From assembly GCA_018302605.1 (NCBI GenBank), contig JAGVZN010000022.1, positions 1-46,566 on the forward strand: a stretch of DNA of 46,566 nt, in the 5' to 3' direction. The notes under the pieces were generated by a model, which did no database searches, was not told where the DNA came from, and was given only the letters and a program-made list of their open reading frames with translations. The stretch is from Candidatus Woesearchaeota archaeon (GTDB lineage: Archaea; Nanobdellota; Nanobdellia; Woesearchaeales; GW2011-AR9). Both the position numbers and the translations under genes were made by a program. Each line of letters opens with the position of its first letter. Within the stretch, counting starts at the first letter, position 1. Shown here piece by piece: positions 39,859 to 46,544 of the stretch.

Positions 39859-40086
39859 CTATTTCTTCGCCGTATATTCCACATACGCGCATTTGCCGCA
39901 GACTAATCTGTTCGCATGCACCCCTAAAAAATAACCCTGGCCGCATTTTGGACAAGAACGATTTTTTCGCTGTGCTTTATCACCAGAAAGAGTATACAGC
40001 GTATGTAACTTGCGGGTTTTCTTTGTACTTTTCGCCGGACCGCCTTTCGCGGCCGGTTTCTTTGCGCCGCCTTTTGCTGCTGCCAT
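39859..40086 (-). CDS. rps27ae: Ribosomal protein eS27-like zinc protein (S27ae)
   Basis: The 75-residue protein of the small subunit has CPKC...CGKC as its zinc finger (RSCPKCGQGYFLGVHANRLVCGKCAYVEY). An Ala/Gly/Lys-rich N-terminus of about 25 residues precedes it. It is the last gene of the rpoE1-spt4-eS24-S27ae cluster, an order typical of archaea. The stop of the upstream gene directly precedes its ATG. Confidence 0.95.
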   Translation of the reverse strand: MAAAKGGAKKPAAKGGPAKSTKKTRKLHTLYTLSGDKAQRKNRSCPKCGQGYFLGVHANRLVCGKCAYVEYTAKK

Positions 40087-40386
40087 CTATGCTTCACCTT
40101 TCTTGCTTTCTTCCATTTTCTTGCGGAGGTGCTTGGTTGTCTTTTCTATTTGCTGCCTGGCCTCCGGCGTTTTGTAGGCCACCGCCTCAAAACTGGCTTT
40201 TTGGTGGCCAAATTGCGTGTAGATGTGCTTCACCACAACCGAACTACCTTCCACTTTCAATTGTTTGCTGAGTGCTTCTGCTAATTCGTTGTTGCTTGGT
40301 GTTGCTTTTTCAAAAGTGACTTCACCGCGCACACTGGTCCTGTCCAGGAGAACGTTTTCCACTTTTTCTTGTATAGTTAATTGCAT
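40087..40386 (-). CDS. rps24e: Ribosomal protein eS24
   Basis: A 99-residue small-subunit protein: VLLDRTSVRGEVTFEKATPSNNEL is the typical N-terminal half (LLxRxEVxxxVxF-ATPS), and VVKHIYTQFGHQKASFEAV the RNA-binding strand. Third gene of the RNA polymerase/ribosomal protein operon, 12 bp from spt4 and with no gap to S27ae. Confidence 0.94.
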   Translation of the reverse strand: MQLTIQEKVENVLLDRTSVRGEVTFEKATPSNNELAEALSKQLKVEGSSVVVKHIYTQFGHQKASFEAVAYKTPEARQQIEKTTKHLRKKMEESKKGEA

Positions 40387-40397
40387 GGTAAATCCCC

Positions 40398-40586
40398 CTA
40401 TCTGATCTTGATCGCGTATTCTCCTCTTGCCGTAATTCCGACCTGCTTGGCGACAAGTGAGTTTTCCGGTTCAGCGATAAATAGTCTGCCTTGCCAGCTT
40501 GTCGTGAACGAACTCGTGGCACAGGTTGGACAGAGATCTCCTTCGACAAACAACTTACAGCGCTTGCAGGCTTTTTTCTTGGTCAT
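40398..40586 (-). CDS. spt4: Transcription elongation factor Spt4 (RpoE2)
   Basis: A 62-residue zinc protein: KKKACKRCKLFVEGDLCPTC holds the C-x2-C...C-x2-C site; SWQGRLFIAEPENSLVAKQV and GEYAIKIR are the conserved Spt4 core. It binds the NusG-like factor Spt5 and supports processive transcription. Its start overlaps the rpoE1 stop by four bases (ATGA), showing translational coupling; the frame is open further upstream, but MTKKKAC is the family start. Confidence 0.95.
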   Translation of the reverse strand: MTKKKACKRCKLFVEGDLCPTCATSSFTTSWQGRLFIAEPENSLVAKQVGITARGEYAIKIR

Positions 40587-41155
40587 GATGATTCCTCTTC
40601 TTTTCCACTTTTCGCTTCGGCAGCTGCCGGCTCTTCCAGCCACTCTAATTTGCCTAGGCCTTCCTGACGCATGGTCAGGCCAATTTTAGGATTATTAATG
40701 TCTTTGTAACTTACGGCGATGATCCGCGCCTTGCAGCGATCGCCAACTTTCACCGTCCGGGTTGTTTTTCTTCCTTGCAGGACTTTTTCCTTGCTGAATG
40801 AAACAAAATCATCCATGCTCTGAGAGATGTGCACCATCCCCTCGACGGAACCGATGTCCATGAACGCACCAAAATCGGTGATGTCCCTGATCTTTCCAAA
40901 GACCAGCTCGTTTAATTCCGGATTGAACGTGAGCAATTCAAATTCAGTTTCATAATATCCCGCCCCATCGCCAGGTACGATAACGCCTTCTTTGACATCT
41001 CCAACGTCGAGAACTCCGACGACGAAGCCCATCTCTTTAGAAAGGTATTCTTCGTAGGATGACTTCACATTCTGGAGCACCGCTTCTTTTGTGCTTAGAT
41101 TAAACATACTTGGTGGCACGCGGATGAAATCTTTGACTTTGACTCGATAGAACAT
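40583..41155 (-). CDS. rpoE1: DNA-directed RNA polymerase subunit E' (Rpo7)
   Basis: A 190-residue stalk subunit. MFYRVKVKDFIRVPPSMF is the tip domain; DVKEGVIVPGDGAGYYETEFELLTF the linker; and GKIRDITDFGAFMDIGSVEGMVHISQ the S1 domain. The C-terminal 15 residues are acidic. It leads the operon with spt4, eS24 and eS27-like genes. A purine-rich GGGAGGAC sits about 14 nt before the ATG, and a TATA box lies about 50 nt upstream. Confidence 0.96.
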   Translation of the reverse strand: MFYRVKVKDFIRVPPSMFNLSTKEAVLQNVKSSYEEYLSKEMGFVVGVLDVGDVKEGVIVPGDGAGYYETEFELLTFNPELNELVFGKIRDITDFGAFMDIGSVEGMVHISQSMDDFVSFSKEKVLQGRKTTRTVKVGDRCKARIIAVSYKDINNPKIGLTMRQEGLGKLEWLEEPAAAEAKSGKEEESS

Positions 41156-41199
41156 GGGTAAGCTGTCCTCCCTAGGTTTTGGGATGTATTTTGAGTGTT

Positions 41200-41210
41200 T
41201 GTTTATAAAA
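41200..41210 (-). promoter_or_regulatory. TATA box of the rpoE1 operon
   Basis: CTTTTATAAAC on the minus strand about 50 nt before the rpoE1 ATG, giving a leader of about 25 nt. A family B palindrome end begins 26 bp further upstream. Confidence 0.55.
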
Positions 41211-41235
41211 GTTTCGGAGGAGGGGACGGTGTTGT

Positions 41236-41282
41236 GGAAAAAGTCAGCCGCCTGGCCGCAGCGGGGATCTTCAGTCTACTAA
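41236..41282. repeat. Remnant of a family B palindromic element
   Basis: GGAAAAAGTCAGCCGCCTGG plus CC (41236-41257) matches the end of the family B copy at 43345-43366. TCTACTAA (41275-41282), the outermost end seen in other family B copies, follows. The middle is missing. Confidence 0.65.
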
Positions 41283-41285
41283 TTT

Positions 41286-41639
41286 TCAGCGATGATACCC
41301 AAAGAATGGAGAAAACCGGCTGTACCAGGGGCCATCATTGCGTAGCGTTAGCAGGCCGATCTGCGCGTATGTACCTTCCCGTGCCCAGCAGACAATTCCG
41401 AGCTGAAGGCCGTAGAACGGAGAAGAATCTTCCGAAAAATCGATTCCTCCTATCTGTACGCCACGAAATGCTCCTTTGTTGAAGTTTAGGAATCCCAATT
41501 GCACTCCTGCGCTCTTGCTGTCGGGGCATGGCGCACACTCCGGCGCCGGACTTTCGTTGGCCGTGTTTGAGAAGCCGAGTTGTAATCCCGTAAATGCGTC
41601 ACGGGCATTGTCCATTCCTATCAAAAGGTCTAAAGTCAT
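41286..41639 (-). CDS. GxQxG-repeat protein (LA_2272-like surface repeat)
   Basis: The 117-residue protein is made of short repeats: GLQLGFSN, GVQLGFLNF, GVQIGGIDF, GLQLGIVCW and AQIGLLTLR, each G-(L/V)-Q-(L/I)-G with a spacing of 12-25 residues. Such repeats occur in LA_2272-type bacterial surface repeat proteins and are expected to form a beta-solenoid-like stack. There is no signal peptide, so location is unclear. Three cysteines (ECAPCP, CW) sit between repeats. The TATA box is 26 nt upstream. Confidence 0.7.
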   Translation of the reverse strand: MTLDLLIGMDNARDAFTGLQLGFSNTANESPAPECAPCPDSKSAGVQLGFLNFNKGAFRGVQIGGIDFSEDSSPFYGLQLGIVCWAREGTYAQIGLLTLRNDGPWYSRFSPFFGYHR

Positions 41640-41659
41640 TGTGTTGATTTTTTATTTTT

Positions 41660-41669
41660 TCTTTAATAA
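41660..41669 (-). promoter_or_regulatory. TATA box of the repeat-protein gene
   Basis: TTATTAAAGA on the minus strand centred about 26 nt before the ATG at 41639. Confidence 0.5.
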
Positions 41670-41783
41670 TTACGTACTCTAATACTCATTAATTTGAACT
41701 AATAATCAGAATCTTTTATAAATTTTCACTTATTTTTTCTTCTGAACTCTGTTTCACCGCCATTCAAAAATCACCAACACAAT

Positions 41784-41793
41784 CTTTATATAT
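41784..41793 (+). promoter_or_regulatory. TATA box of the 41815 operon
   Basis: CTTTATATAT centred 27 nt before the ATG at 41815. Confidence 0.65.
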
Positions 41794-41814
41794 CGCCAAG
41801 CCAGTATCTCTACT

Positions 41815-42408
41815 ATGGATTTACGTGCCTTGCGCAAGGATATTCAGAACCTTCCCCGCATCCCCGACCACATTGAACAATTTCAGGAGAACTGGATCAA
41901 GCCACTGCGGACAAACACCAATCGACGTCTTCCTTTCCTCCACCAATTACCTCCCGCCGCAAAGAAAGAACTTAACCAGAAAGTAATGGAATGTTATGGT
42001 TCTCTCGCCGTTCTGCGCAGGGAGGAAAACATCCAGGAAAAATTGCGCATCTATGCCCATTACCTCGTCGATCTTAAACTTGCTTCATTGCGCGGCGATC
42101 AGGAAAAAGCGGCAATGCTCACCAACCGGCTGCTCAAAGACGAATTCCTGAGCATGTCGCAGACATTGACCGAGATTCAGGAACTTGATAAAACTGTCCA
42201 TCTGATCGAAGAGCAGTACGATGAGATCAACAAACTACTGGAGAAACATCTCTCCCTGGAAGAAACTATTTTTTTCATGGACTTGCCGCATAAGATCTAT
42301 CTCTATGCGCTGCTCAAGACGGCGCGTGAACATCAACGCATCGCGCGTGATTTGGGCCGGCATTTCGTCGAGATGGCCAGAAGCACGCCGAATGGGAGGA
42401 GACGATGA
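41815..42408 (+). CDS. Unrecognised helical protein, 197 aa
   Basis: A soluble, almost wholly helical protein (NIQEKLRIYAHYLVDLKLAS, LTEIQELDKTVHLIEEQYDE and KHLSLEETIFFMDLPHKIYL) with coiled-coil character between about 110 and 160. No family is recognised. Its end overlaps the start of the next gene by four bases (ATGA), so the two are translationally coupled, linking it to a small membrane protein. Leaderless start. Confidence 0.65.
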   Translation: MDLRALRKDIQNLPRIPDHIEQFQENWIKPLRTNTNRRLPFLHQLPPAAKKELNQKVMECYGSLAVLRREENIQEKLRIYAHYLVDLKLASLRGDQEKAAMLTNRLLKDEFLSMSQTLTEIQELDKTVHLIEEQYDEINKLLEKHLSLEETIFFMDLPHKIYLYALLKTAREHQRIARDLGRHFVEMARSTPNGRRR

Positions 42409-42638
42409 GCCTGTACTTTGGAATTATCGGCATGCTCTTTATTTTAGTGGCATTTATTCTGGACGAATTCTTCAAAGCCTGGCAGCAGAACTCCATGAAG
42501 TATAACCTCCTGAACATCATCGGCTCCGGCCTGTTGGCGTATTACGCTTTCACGATCAGCAGCTGGCCGTTTATCATCCTGAATGTGGCCTGGTTCAGCG
42601 CCGCCGGATATAAGCTGGTTGTTTTGATGAGAAAGTAG
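42405..42638 (+). CDS. Small CBU_0592-like membrane protein
   Basis: A 77-residue protein with three hydrophobic segments (about 3-20, 33-50, 52-70): YFGIIGMLFILVAFILDEFF, YNLLNIIGSGLLAYYAFTIS, WPFIILNVAWFSAAGYKLVV. The NLLNIIGSxLL and WPFIILNVxW patterns match the CBU_0592 family of small membrane proteins of unknown role. It overlaps the upstream gene. Confidence 0.75.
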   Translation: MSLYFGIIGMLFILVAFILDEFFKAWQQNSMKYNLLNIIGSGLLAYYAFTISSWPFIILNVAWFSAAGYKLVVLMRK

Positions 42639-42654
42639 AAAATATTTTCCCTGG

Positions 42655-43293
42655 TTATTTCTTACAGGGCCCAAAATCACAATACTTCAAAATGGGGCAG
42701 ATTCCGCACTGTGGATTTCGCGGCAGGCAGATCGTTTGTCCATGACCGACAAATAACCTATTGACTTTAATCCATTCTTCCCGAGGGACCATTTTCTTCA
42801 ATTCTTCTTCCGTCTCTTCCGGCTTTGTTGTCTTTAGCCATCCGAGACGGTTAGCGATGCGGTGGACGTGGATATCGACGGCGATCGCCGGTTTTTTGAA
42901 TGTATACGCTAAAATACAATTTGCCGTCTTTCGTCCTACGCCGGGGAGAGATGTTAATTCTTCAAATGTATCCGGTACGGTGCCATTATACTTCTCTAAT
43001 AAGATCTTACTCAGCGCTTTGGCATGTTTTGCTTTCGCGCGGAAGAAGCCGATTTTATAGATCATCTTTTCCAACTGCTCTTGGGGCATCTCCGTAAAAT
43101 CTTTTGGCTCCGGATAGTGTTTAAACATCGCAACAACAATCGGGATCGTCGTCGAATCTTTCGCCCGCGCACTTAACAAGGTCATCACCAGCATCTGAAA
43201 CGGCGTATAATGGCCGAGTTCTTCCAGCATCGTTGGCTTGTGTTCTTTTTCGAGAAGAGAAAAGACGGTGAGAATTTGCTGTTGGGTAGGCAT
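42655..43293 (-). CDS. nth: Endonuclease III (DNA glycosylase/AP lyase)
   Basis: A base-excision repair enzyme for oxidised pyrimidines. LTSLPGVGRKTANCILAY is the helix-hairpin-helix with catalytic Lys, AVDIHVHRIANRLGW carries the catalytic Asp, and CLPRNPQCGICPILKYC is the [4Fe-4S] cluster (C-x6-C-x2-C-x5-C). The 212 residues are the usual length. The TATA box is 25 nt upstream, and a family B palindromic element ends just before it. Confidence 0.96.
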   Translation of the reverse strand: MPTQQQILTVFSLLEKEHKPTMLEELGHYTPFQMLVMTLLSARAKDSTTIPIVVAMFKHYPEPKDFTEMPQEQLEKMIYKIGFFRAKAKHAKALSKILLEKYNGTVPDTFEELTSLPGVGRKTANCILAYTFKKPAIAVDIHVHRIANRLGWLKTTKPEETEEELKKMVPREEWIKVNRLFVGHGQTICLPRNPQCGICPILKYCDFGPCKK

Positions 43294-43313
43294 GATCGTT
43301 TTACTCCCAGAGA

Positions 43314-43322
43314 TTATTTAAT
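43314..43322 (-). promoter_or_regulatory. TATA box of nth
   Basis: GATTAAATA on the minus strand centred about 25 nt before the ATG; the palindromic element at 43337 lies 15 bp upstream of it. Confidence 0.55.
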
Positions 43323-43336
43323 CTTTCCGGATCAAC

Positions 43337-43489
43337 GGGCTCTGTCAAAAAAGTCAGCCGCCTGGCCAAGAGGTTGCCTGAGAACTGCAATCTCCCAAAG
43401 TTATTGGTGCTTCTTAACCATCCCCTGAGTAGCTGGAGAAGCACGAAGGCAACGGCCAGGCTGACTTTTTGGAGATTTTTGACAGAGCC
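43337..43489. mobile_element. Palindromic element, family B, copy 3 (153 bp) with 8-bp target duplication
   Basis: GGCTCTGTCAAAAA opens and TTTTTGACAGAGCC closes it. Inner arms AAAGTCAGCCGCCTGGCC and GGCCAGGCTGACTTT pair, then GGTTGCC pairs with GGCAACG-side bases. The 8-mer GGATCAAC directly abuts both ends (43329-43336 and 43490-43497), a perfect target duplication. No ORF is inside. Confidence 0.88.
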
Positions 43490-43501
43490 GGATCAACAGG
43501 C

Positions 43502-43537
43502 GTTGTGAAGAAAGTCTGCTGCTTGGCTCGGCGGGTA
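43502..43537. repeat. Degenerate family B end
   Basis: GTTGTGAAGAAAGTCTGCTG followed by CTTGGCTCGGCGGG aligns base for base with the remnant at 41231-41266 with about nine changes in 36. It follows the B copy at 43337 and precedes the DsbD-like gene's stop codon. Confidence 0.45.
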
Positions 43538-43557
43538 GCTTTCGGAACAGAACGGTT

Positions 43558-44709
43558 TTACACAAACAATAATACCAATCCCACAATCATCATCAACGAA
43601 TTCACCACAACCTGAAAAATCAAATGGTTGTGCCGCTTCCATTTTGCCCGCTGCACGTCCGAACTAAAATTCTCCGTGCGCTTTGCGGCAAAATCTTTCT
43701 GTCTCTCACGCATCAGATGAAGCAGTGATACGATTACGATCAGCGGCAAGACTAACAGGACTGAATAATAGAGCATCAACGGCACGGCTGCTGCCCGAAA
43801 TTCGCCTTCCACAAGCAGGCTCTGGATGATAAAGAAGACTTTACTTAATCTGGCTGAAGTCAGCAATGAGCTAAAGAAGCCCAGCAAGACTACCCCCCAG
43901 ACTGAAATAAAATATTTTCGGGAATTAACCAGCCATTTCTCAGTCTTGCCTGTCACATTTTCCCGCCAGATCTGCCAGGTCTGAATAAACGTGCGTGTTC
44001 GGATAATACCCACAACCAAAGCGGCAATCCCGATCACTTTATAGAATATCACGTAGGCGGTCGGCTCTGTGAACCGAGCGAGGATGCCTACACCGATCAG
44101 GAGGTAGGTGAAGAACGAAGCAAGGATGAATGACACTGTTCTCTTGATCATCGTCACTTCGTCTTTGATCAGAGCGATCAGGCTCAACAGGATGAGCAGC
44201 AGCGCGAGCATCCCCGGGTTGAAACTATCACTGACGGCGGAACTGGTCACGCCGACAAAAGTTAATGTCTTCAAAACATCATGTGCTGCTTTTTCCCCGA
44301 CCACCCCCACCCACGGGGCGGGGTCTAATTCCGGACAGCTGGGATCGATATTCTCTTTTATCCGCCCATCGAGAAGATTGACAATCGGCGTACTGCCGAC
44401 AAGATATGAACCGGGCAAGAATACTGCGGGAATTCCTTGGGCTTTCTCGGGGATGGCATGCGCATCAAAATATTGCTGGAGCAGACGGGCATTCTTGAAA
44501 TTCTGATAGACCTCGTATTTCTGGATATTCAACTCCGGATATTTTATCTGGAGCTCTTTGATCTGGGCTTCGGCGGGAGCGCAGTGGTCGCAATCGGCGC
44601 CGTGAAAATAATAGATACAGTCGTTCTCCGTTGCTGCTGCTGCGGGAACAAGTGCAGAAACTAGTAATAAAAAAACAATCAAGCACAATATTCGTCGCAC
44701 ATCAATCAC
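43558..44709 (-). CDS. Exported thioredoxin-fold domain fused to a CcdA/DsbD-like membrane domain
   Basis: A signal peptide (RRILCLIVFLLLVSALVPAA) precedes a thioredoxin-like domain with YYFHGADCDHCAPAEAQI (CxxC, about 36-40) and GIPAVFLPGSYLVGS (cis-Pro). From about residue 155, six or more membrane helices include SDSFNPGMLALLLILLSLI, like the CcdA/DsbD segment though with Gly in place of Cys. It probably moves electrons between cytoplasm and outside. The first codon is GTG at 44709; a second GTG at 44700 has a better-spaced AGGTGA and would start three residues later. Divergent from a cytoplasmic thioredoxin, its likely reductant. Confidence 0.8.
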   Translation of the reverse strand: MIDVRRILCLIVFLLLVSALVPAAAATENDCIYYFHGADCDHCAPAEAQIKELQIKYPELNIQKYEVYQNFKNARLLQQYFDAHAIPEKAQGIPAVFLPGSYLVGSTPIVNLLDGRIKENIDPSCPELDPAPWVGVVGEKAAHDVLKTLTFVGVTSSAVSDSFNPGMLALLLILLSLIALIKDEVTMIKRTVSFILASFFTYLLIGVGILARFTEPTAYVIFYKVIGIAALVVGIIRTRTFIQTWQIWRENVTGKTEKWLVNSRKYFISVWGVVLLGFFSSLLTSARLSKVFFIIQSLLVEGEFRAAAVPLMLYYSVLLVLPLIVIVSLLHLMRERQKDFAAKRTENFSSDVQRAKWKRHNHLIFQVVVNSLMMIVGLVLLFV

Positions 44710-44726
44710 CTTTATATCAATCTTCG

Positions 44727-44745
44727 ATTGCCAGTAGATGGCAAT
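44727..44745. promoter_or_regulatory. Inverted repeat in the leader of the DsbD-like gene
   Basis: ATTGCCA, five bases, TGGCAAT: a perfect 7-bp palindrome between the TATA box (44749-44758) and the start codon, near the expected transcription start. It could be an operator or an mRNA hairpin. Confidence 0.5.
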
Positions 44746-44748
44746 TCA

Positions 44749-44758
44749 CTTTTATAAA
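44749..44758 (-). promoter_or_regulatory. TATA box of the DsbD-like gene
   Basis: TTTATAAAAG on the minus strand about 45 nt before the GTG start. Confidence 0.55.
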
Positions 44759-44813
44759 CCTTTTTGTTAACCTCAAGTACCCGTTCTCTTTTTTTCTTCA
44801 GATTCAACAATAA

Positions 44814-44823
44814 TTTTATAAAG
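44814..44823 (+). promoter_or_regulatory. TATA box of trxA
   Basis: TTTTATAAAG about 48 nt before the GTG at 44866. The roughly 22-nt leader holds the Shine-Dalgarno AAGGAG at 44851-44856. Confidence 0.6.
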
Positions 44824-44865
44824 TGCTCTTCCTTTCCAGCTTTTTTTCATAAGGAGAAACAAACA

Positions 44866-45189
44866 GTGATATTGGAATTAACACAGGATTCATTTCAGAA
44901 AGAGATCAATACGGCAACGCCGGTCATCGTCGACTTTTGGGCTAGCTGGTGCGGTCCTTGCAAGATGATGGCGCCGGTCTTTGAGGAACTCAGTGGAGAA
45001 TATGCTGGAAGATTGCGTTTTGGCAAGCTCTCTACGGAAGATTACCCGGAAGTAGCAGAAGAACACGCCGTTTCCGGCATTCCTTGCCTGATCGTTTTCA
45101 AAGATGGTGAGGAAGTCGAGCGGATCGTCGGCTTTGCTCCCCGGCCGCTGCTGAAACAGAAGATTGATGCTATTCTGCAAAAAATCTAA
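44866..45189 (+). CDS. trxA: Thioredoxin
   Basis: A 107-residue disulfide reductase. [20 protein letters not shown] is the active site (WCGPC); [20 protein letters not shown] carries the cis-Pro (with an extra Cys before Leu) and the conserved glycine. The GTG start is preceded at 9 nt by AAGGAG; the frame open further upstream lies ahead of this site and is not translated. It shares a divergent promoter region with the DsbD-like gene, which fits a common redox pathway. Confidence 0.95.
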   Translation: MILELTQDSFQKEINTATPVIVDFWASWCGPCKMMAPVFEELSGEYAGRLRFGKLSTEDYPEVAEEHAVSGIPCLIVFKDGEEVERIVGFAPRPLLKQKIDAILQKI

Positions 45190-45225
45190 AAGAAATAAAA
45201 TCTAAATGAAGAGGTTAACCACAAT

Positions 45226-45570
45226 ATGACACCACCAATCAGACGGGAAGATTTGCCTTTGGAAGAAAGAGTTGGGTATTTTATAGTTGTTGGTAAGAAA
45301 AAAATGGGTCAAGATTTTCCAGACCCAGTTATATCTTCATGCTATCTTGCTCTCACCGAGTTGGACTTAAGCAACCCCGGGGGAAACGCATCACCCAGAA
45401 CTGCTTTTGTAGTGGAAGTTGACAACCGTGAATATGCCAAAGTAGGAGTTGGTGATACTATTCAACGCACTTTATATTCAACTAACCGATTCGATTGGTA
45501 CCACTCAGAGCAAGATGCCAGAGATTTTTTCCAATACAAATTACGTAGGCAAGGAGAGTCTTGGACATAA
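45226..45570 (+). CDS. Small unrecognised protein, 114 aa (tandem paralogue 1)
   Basis: No family is recognised. Segment ERVGYFIVVGKKKMGQDFP is similar to ERLAQFTVIGKGPIPRVG in the next gene, and both have a following hydrophobic strand (SSCYLALTEL/GYALVLQK) and an aromatic C-terminal part (DWYHSEQDARDFFQYKL versus YWFFQPEAARRF), so the two are paralogues. A GAGG lies about 10 nt before the ATG. It follows trxA by 36 bp and may be co-transcribed. Confidence 0.65.
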   Translation: MTPPIRREDLPLEERVGYFIVVGKKKMGQDFPDPVISSCYLALTELDLSNPGGNASPRTAFVVEVDNREYAKVGVGDTIQRTLYSTNRFDWYHSEQDARDFFQYKLRRQGESWT

Positions 45571-45571
45571 A

Positions 45572-45922
45572 ATGACCCTAATCTACGAGCAAGCCGTAAC
45601 GTCTGGACGAGAAGAATCCTCTTTGGAAGTGAGAATTGCAGAGGAAGTTGTCGTTGCAGAAAGACTTGCCCAATTTACCGTCATTGGAAAAGGGCCGATC
45701 CCTCGCGTCGGAGCGGATACCGGACCGCAGGGATATGCTCTCGTTCTGCAAAAAAGAGGGGAGAGAGATGCCCTGATGCTTCCTGTTTCGCCAGAAGTAT
45801 ATCAAACTACTCAACTTTGGGAAGAAAGAGAAATGACCACCTATTCCCCAGATGGAAAGTATTGGTTTTTCCAACCAGAAGCAGCGCGGAGATTTTCTCG
45901 CTACTCGAAGCCACGTCAATAA
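45572..45922 (+). CDS. Small unrecognised protein, 116 aa (tandem paralogue 2)
   Basis: Related to the gene just upstream (ERLAQFTVIGKGPIPRVG, GPQGYALVLQKRGERDAL, SPDGKYWFFQPEAARRFSRY). The ATG at 45572 lies one base after the previous stop; the frame is open further back but overlaps that gene. The 3' end overlaps the convergent gene by seven bases. Mixed alpha/beta, no membrane segment. Confidence 0.65.
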   Translation: MTLIYEQAVTSGREESSLEVRIAEEVVVAERLAQFTVIGKGPIPRVGADTGPQGYALVLQKRGERDALMLPVSPEVYQTTQLWEEREMTTYSPDGKYWFFQPEAARRFSRYSKPRQ

Positions 45923-46497
45923 TTCCTGACTTCCCAGATCACCGTATTTCTTCCGGGAATATCGCCCAGACAAATCGAGTACGTGCTGAATTCCACCACG
46001 CTATCGGGATGCTGTTCCAGTAATGCTCCCAGATCGGCAAAACTGGAAGGCGTCATTGTCCCTTCCAAGAGCATTTTAGCCGTCAGACCATATACTTGCT
46101 TTCCCTCGCGCCGCAAGGCATCTCGCATCTTGGCCGGCGTGGTTGCATAAAATAGGGCGTAGCCATATCCTCCCCGTATCATGACTTCTCCTTGGATTGT
46201 CAAGAAGCGGTCCGGCGCGCTTTCATTAAACGTTATCAACTCTTGCCGCGCCCCTTTTTTGATCCATTCTTCTTCCACGGCCGGAATTTCCTCAATCGGT
46301 ACTTCGTAGCGCACAAAACCGCCGCCGGCGTTTCCTTTGTAGCGCATGGATAGCGTTCCAACGTATCCTGCTTCCAGAATCTCCTGAAAGGAATTCCACG
46401 TCCGCAATTTGTTTCCAAAACTACCACCCTCCCAGAGGTCGTAACTCTTTCTTTTGGTTGAGATGTCCAGAGAAGTTTGCAAAATTATTAGTTCCAT
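45916..46497 (-). CDS. Unrecognised protein, 193 aa
   Basis: A soluble protein with SYDLWEGGSFGNKLRTWNSF, SMRYKGNAGGGFVRYEVPIE, RGGYGYALFYATTPAKMRDA and FADLGALLEQHPDSVVEFST. No family is recognised. The ATG at 46497 (MELIILQTSLDIS) is preferred; the frame continues 19 codons upstream, where it crosses the plus-strand promoter of the next gene. The repeated Gly-aromatic pattern suggests beta structure. Confidence 0.6.
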   Translation of the reverse strand: MELIILQTSLDISTKRKSYDLWEGGSFGNKLRTWNSFQEILEAGYVGTLSMRYKGNAGGGFVRYEVPIEEIPAVEEEWIKKGARQELITFNESAPDRFLTIQGEVMIRGGYGYALFYATTPAKMRDALRREGKQVYGLTAKMLLEGTMTPSSFADLGALLEQHPDSVVEFSTYSICLGDIPGRNTVIWEVRNY

Positions 46498-46544
46498 AAA
46501 ACCTTTAAACGGATTCTCTTTTCTTTTTCTTTGAGGTGATAATA

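Noticed and set aside
16423-43537. Palindromes as simple transcription terminators
   Set aside because: They are 150 bp or more, have target duplications and mostly lie upstream of promoters rather than behind genes; only the small hairpin at 27789 fits a terminator.
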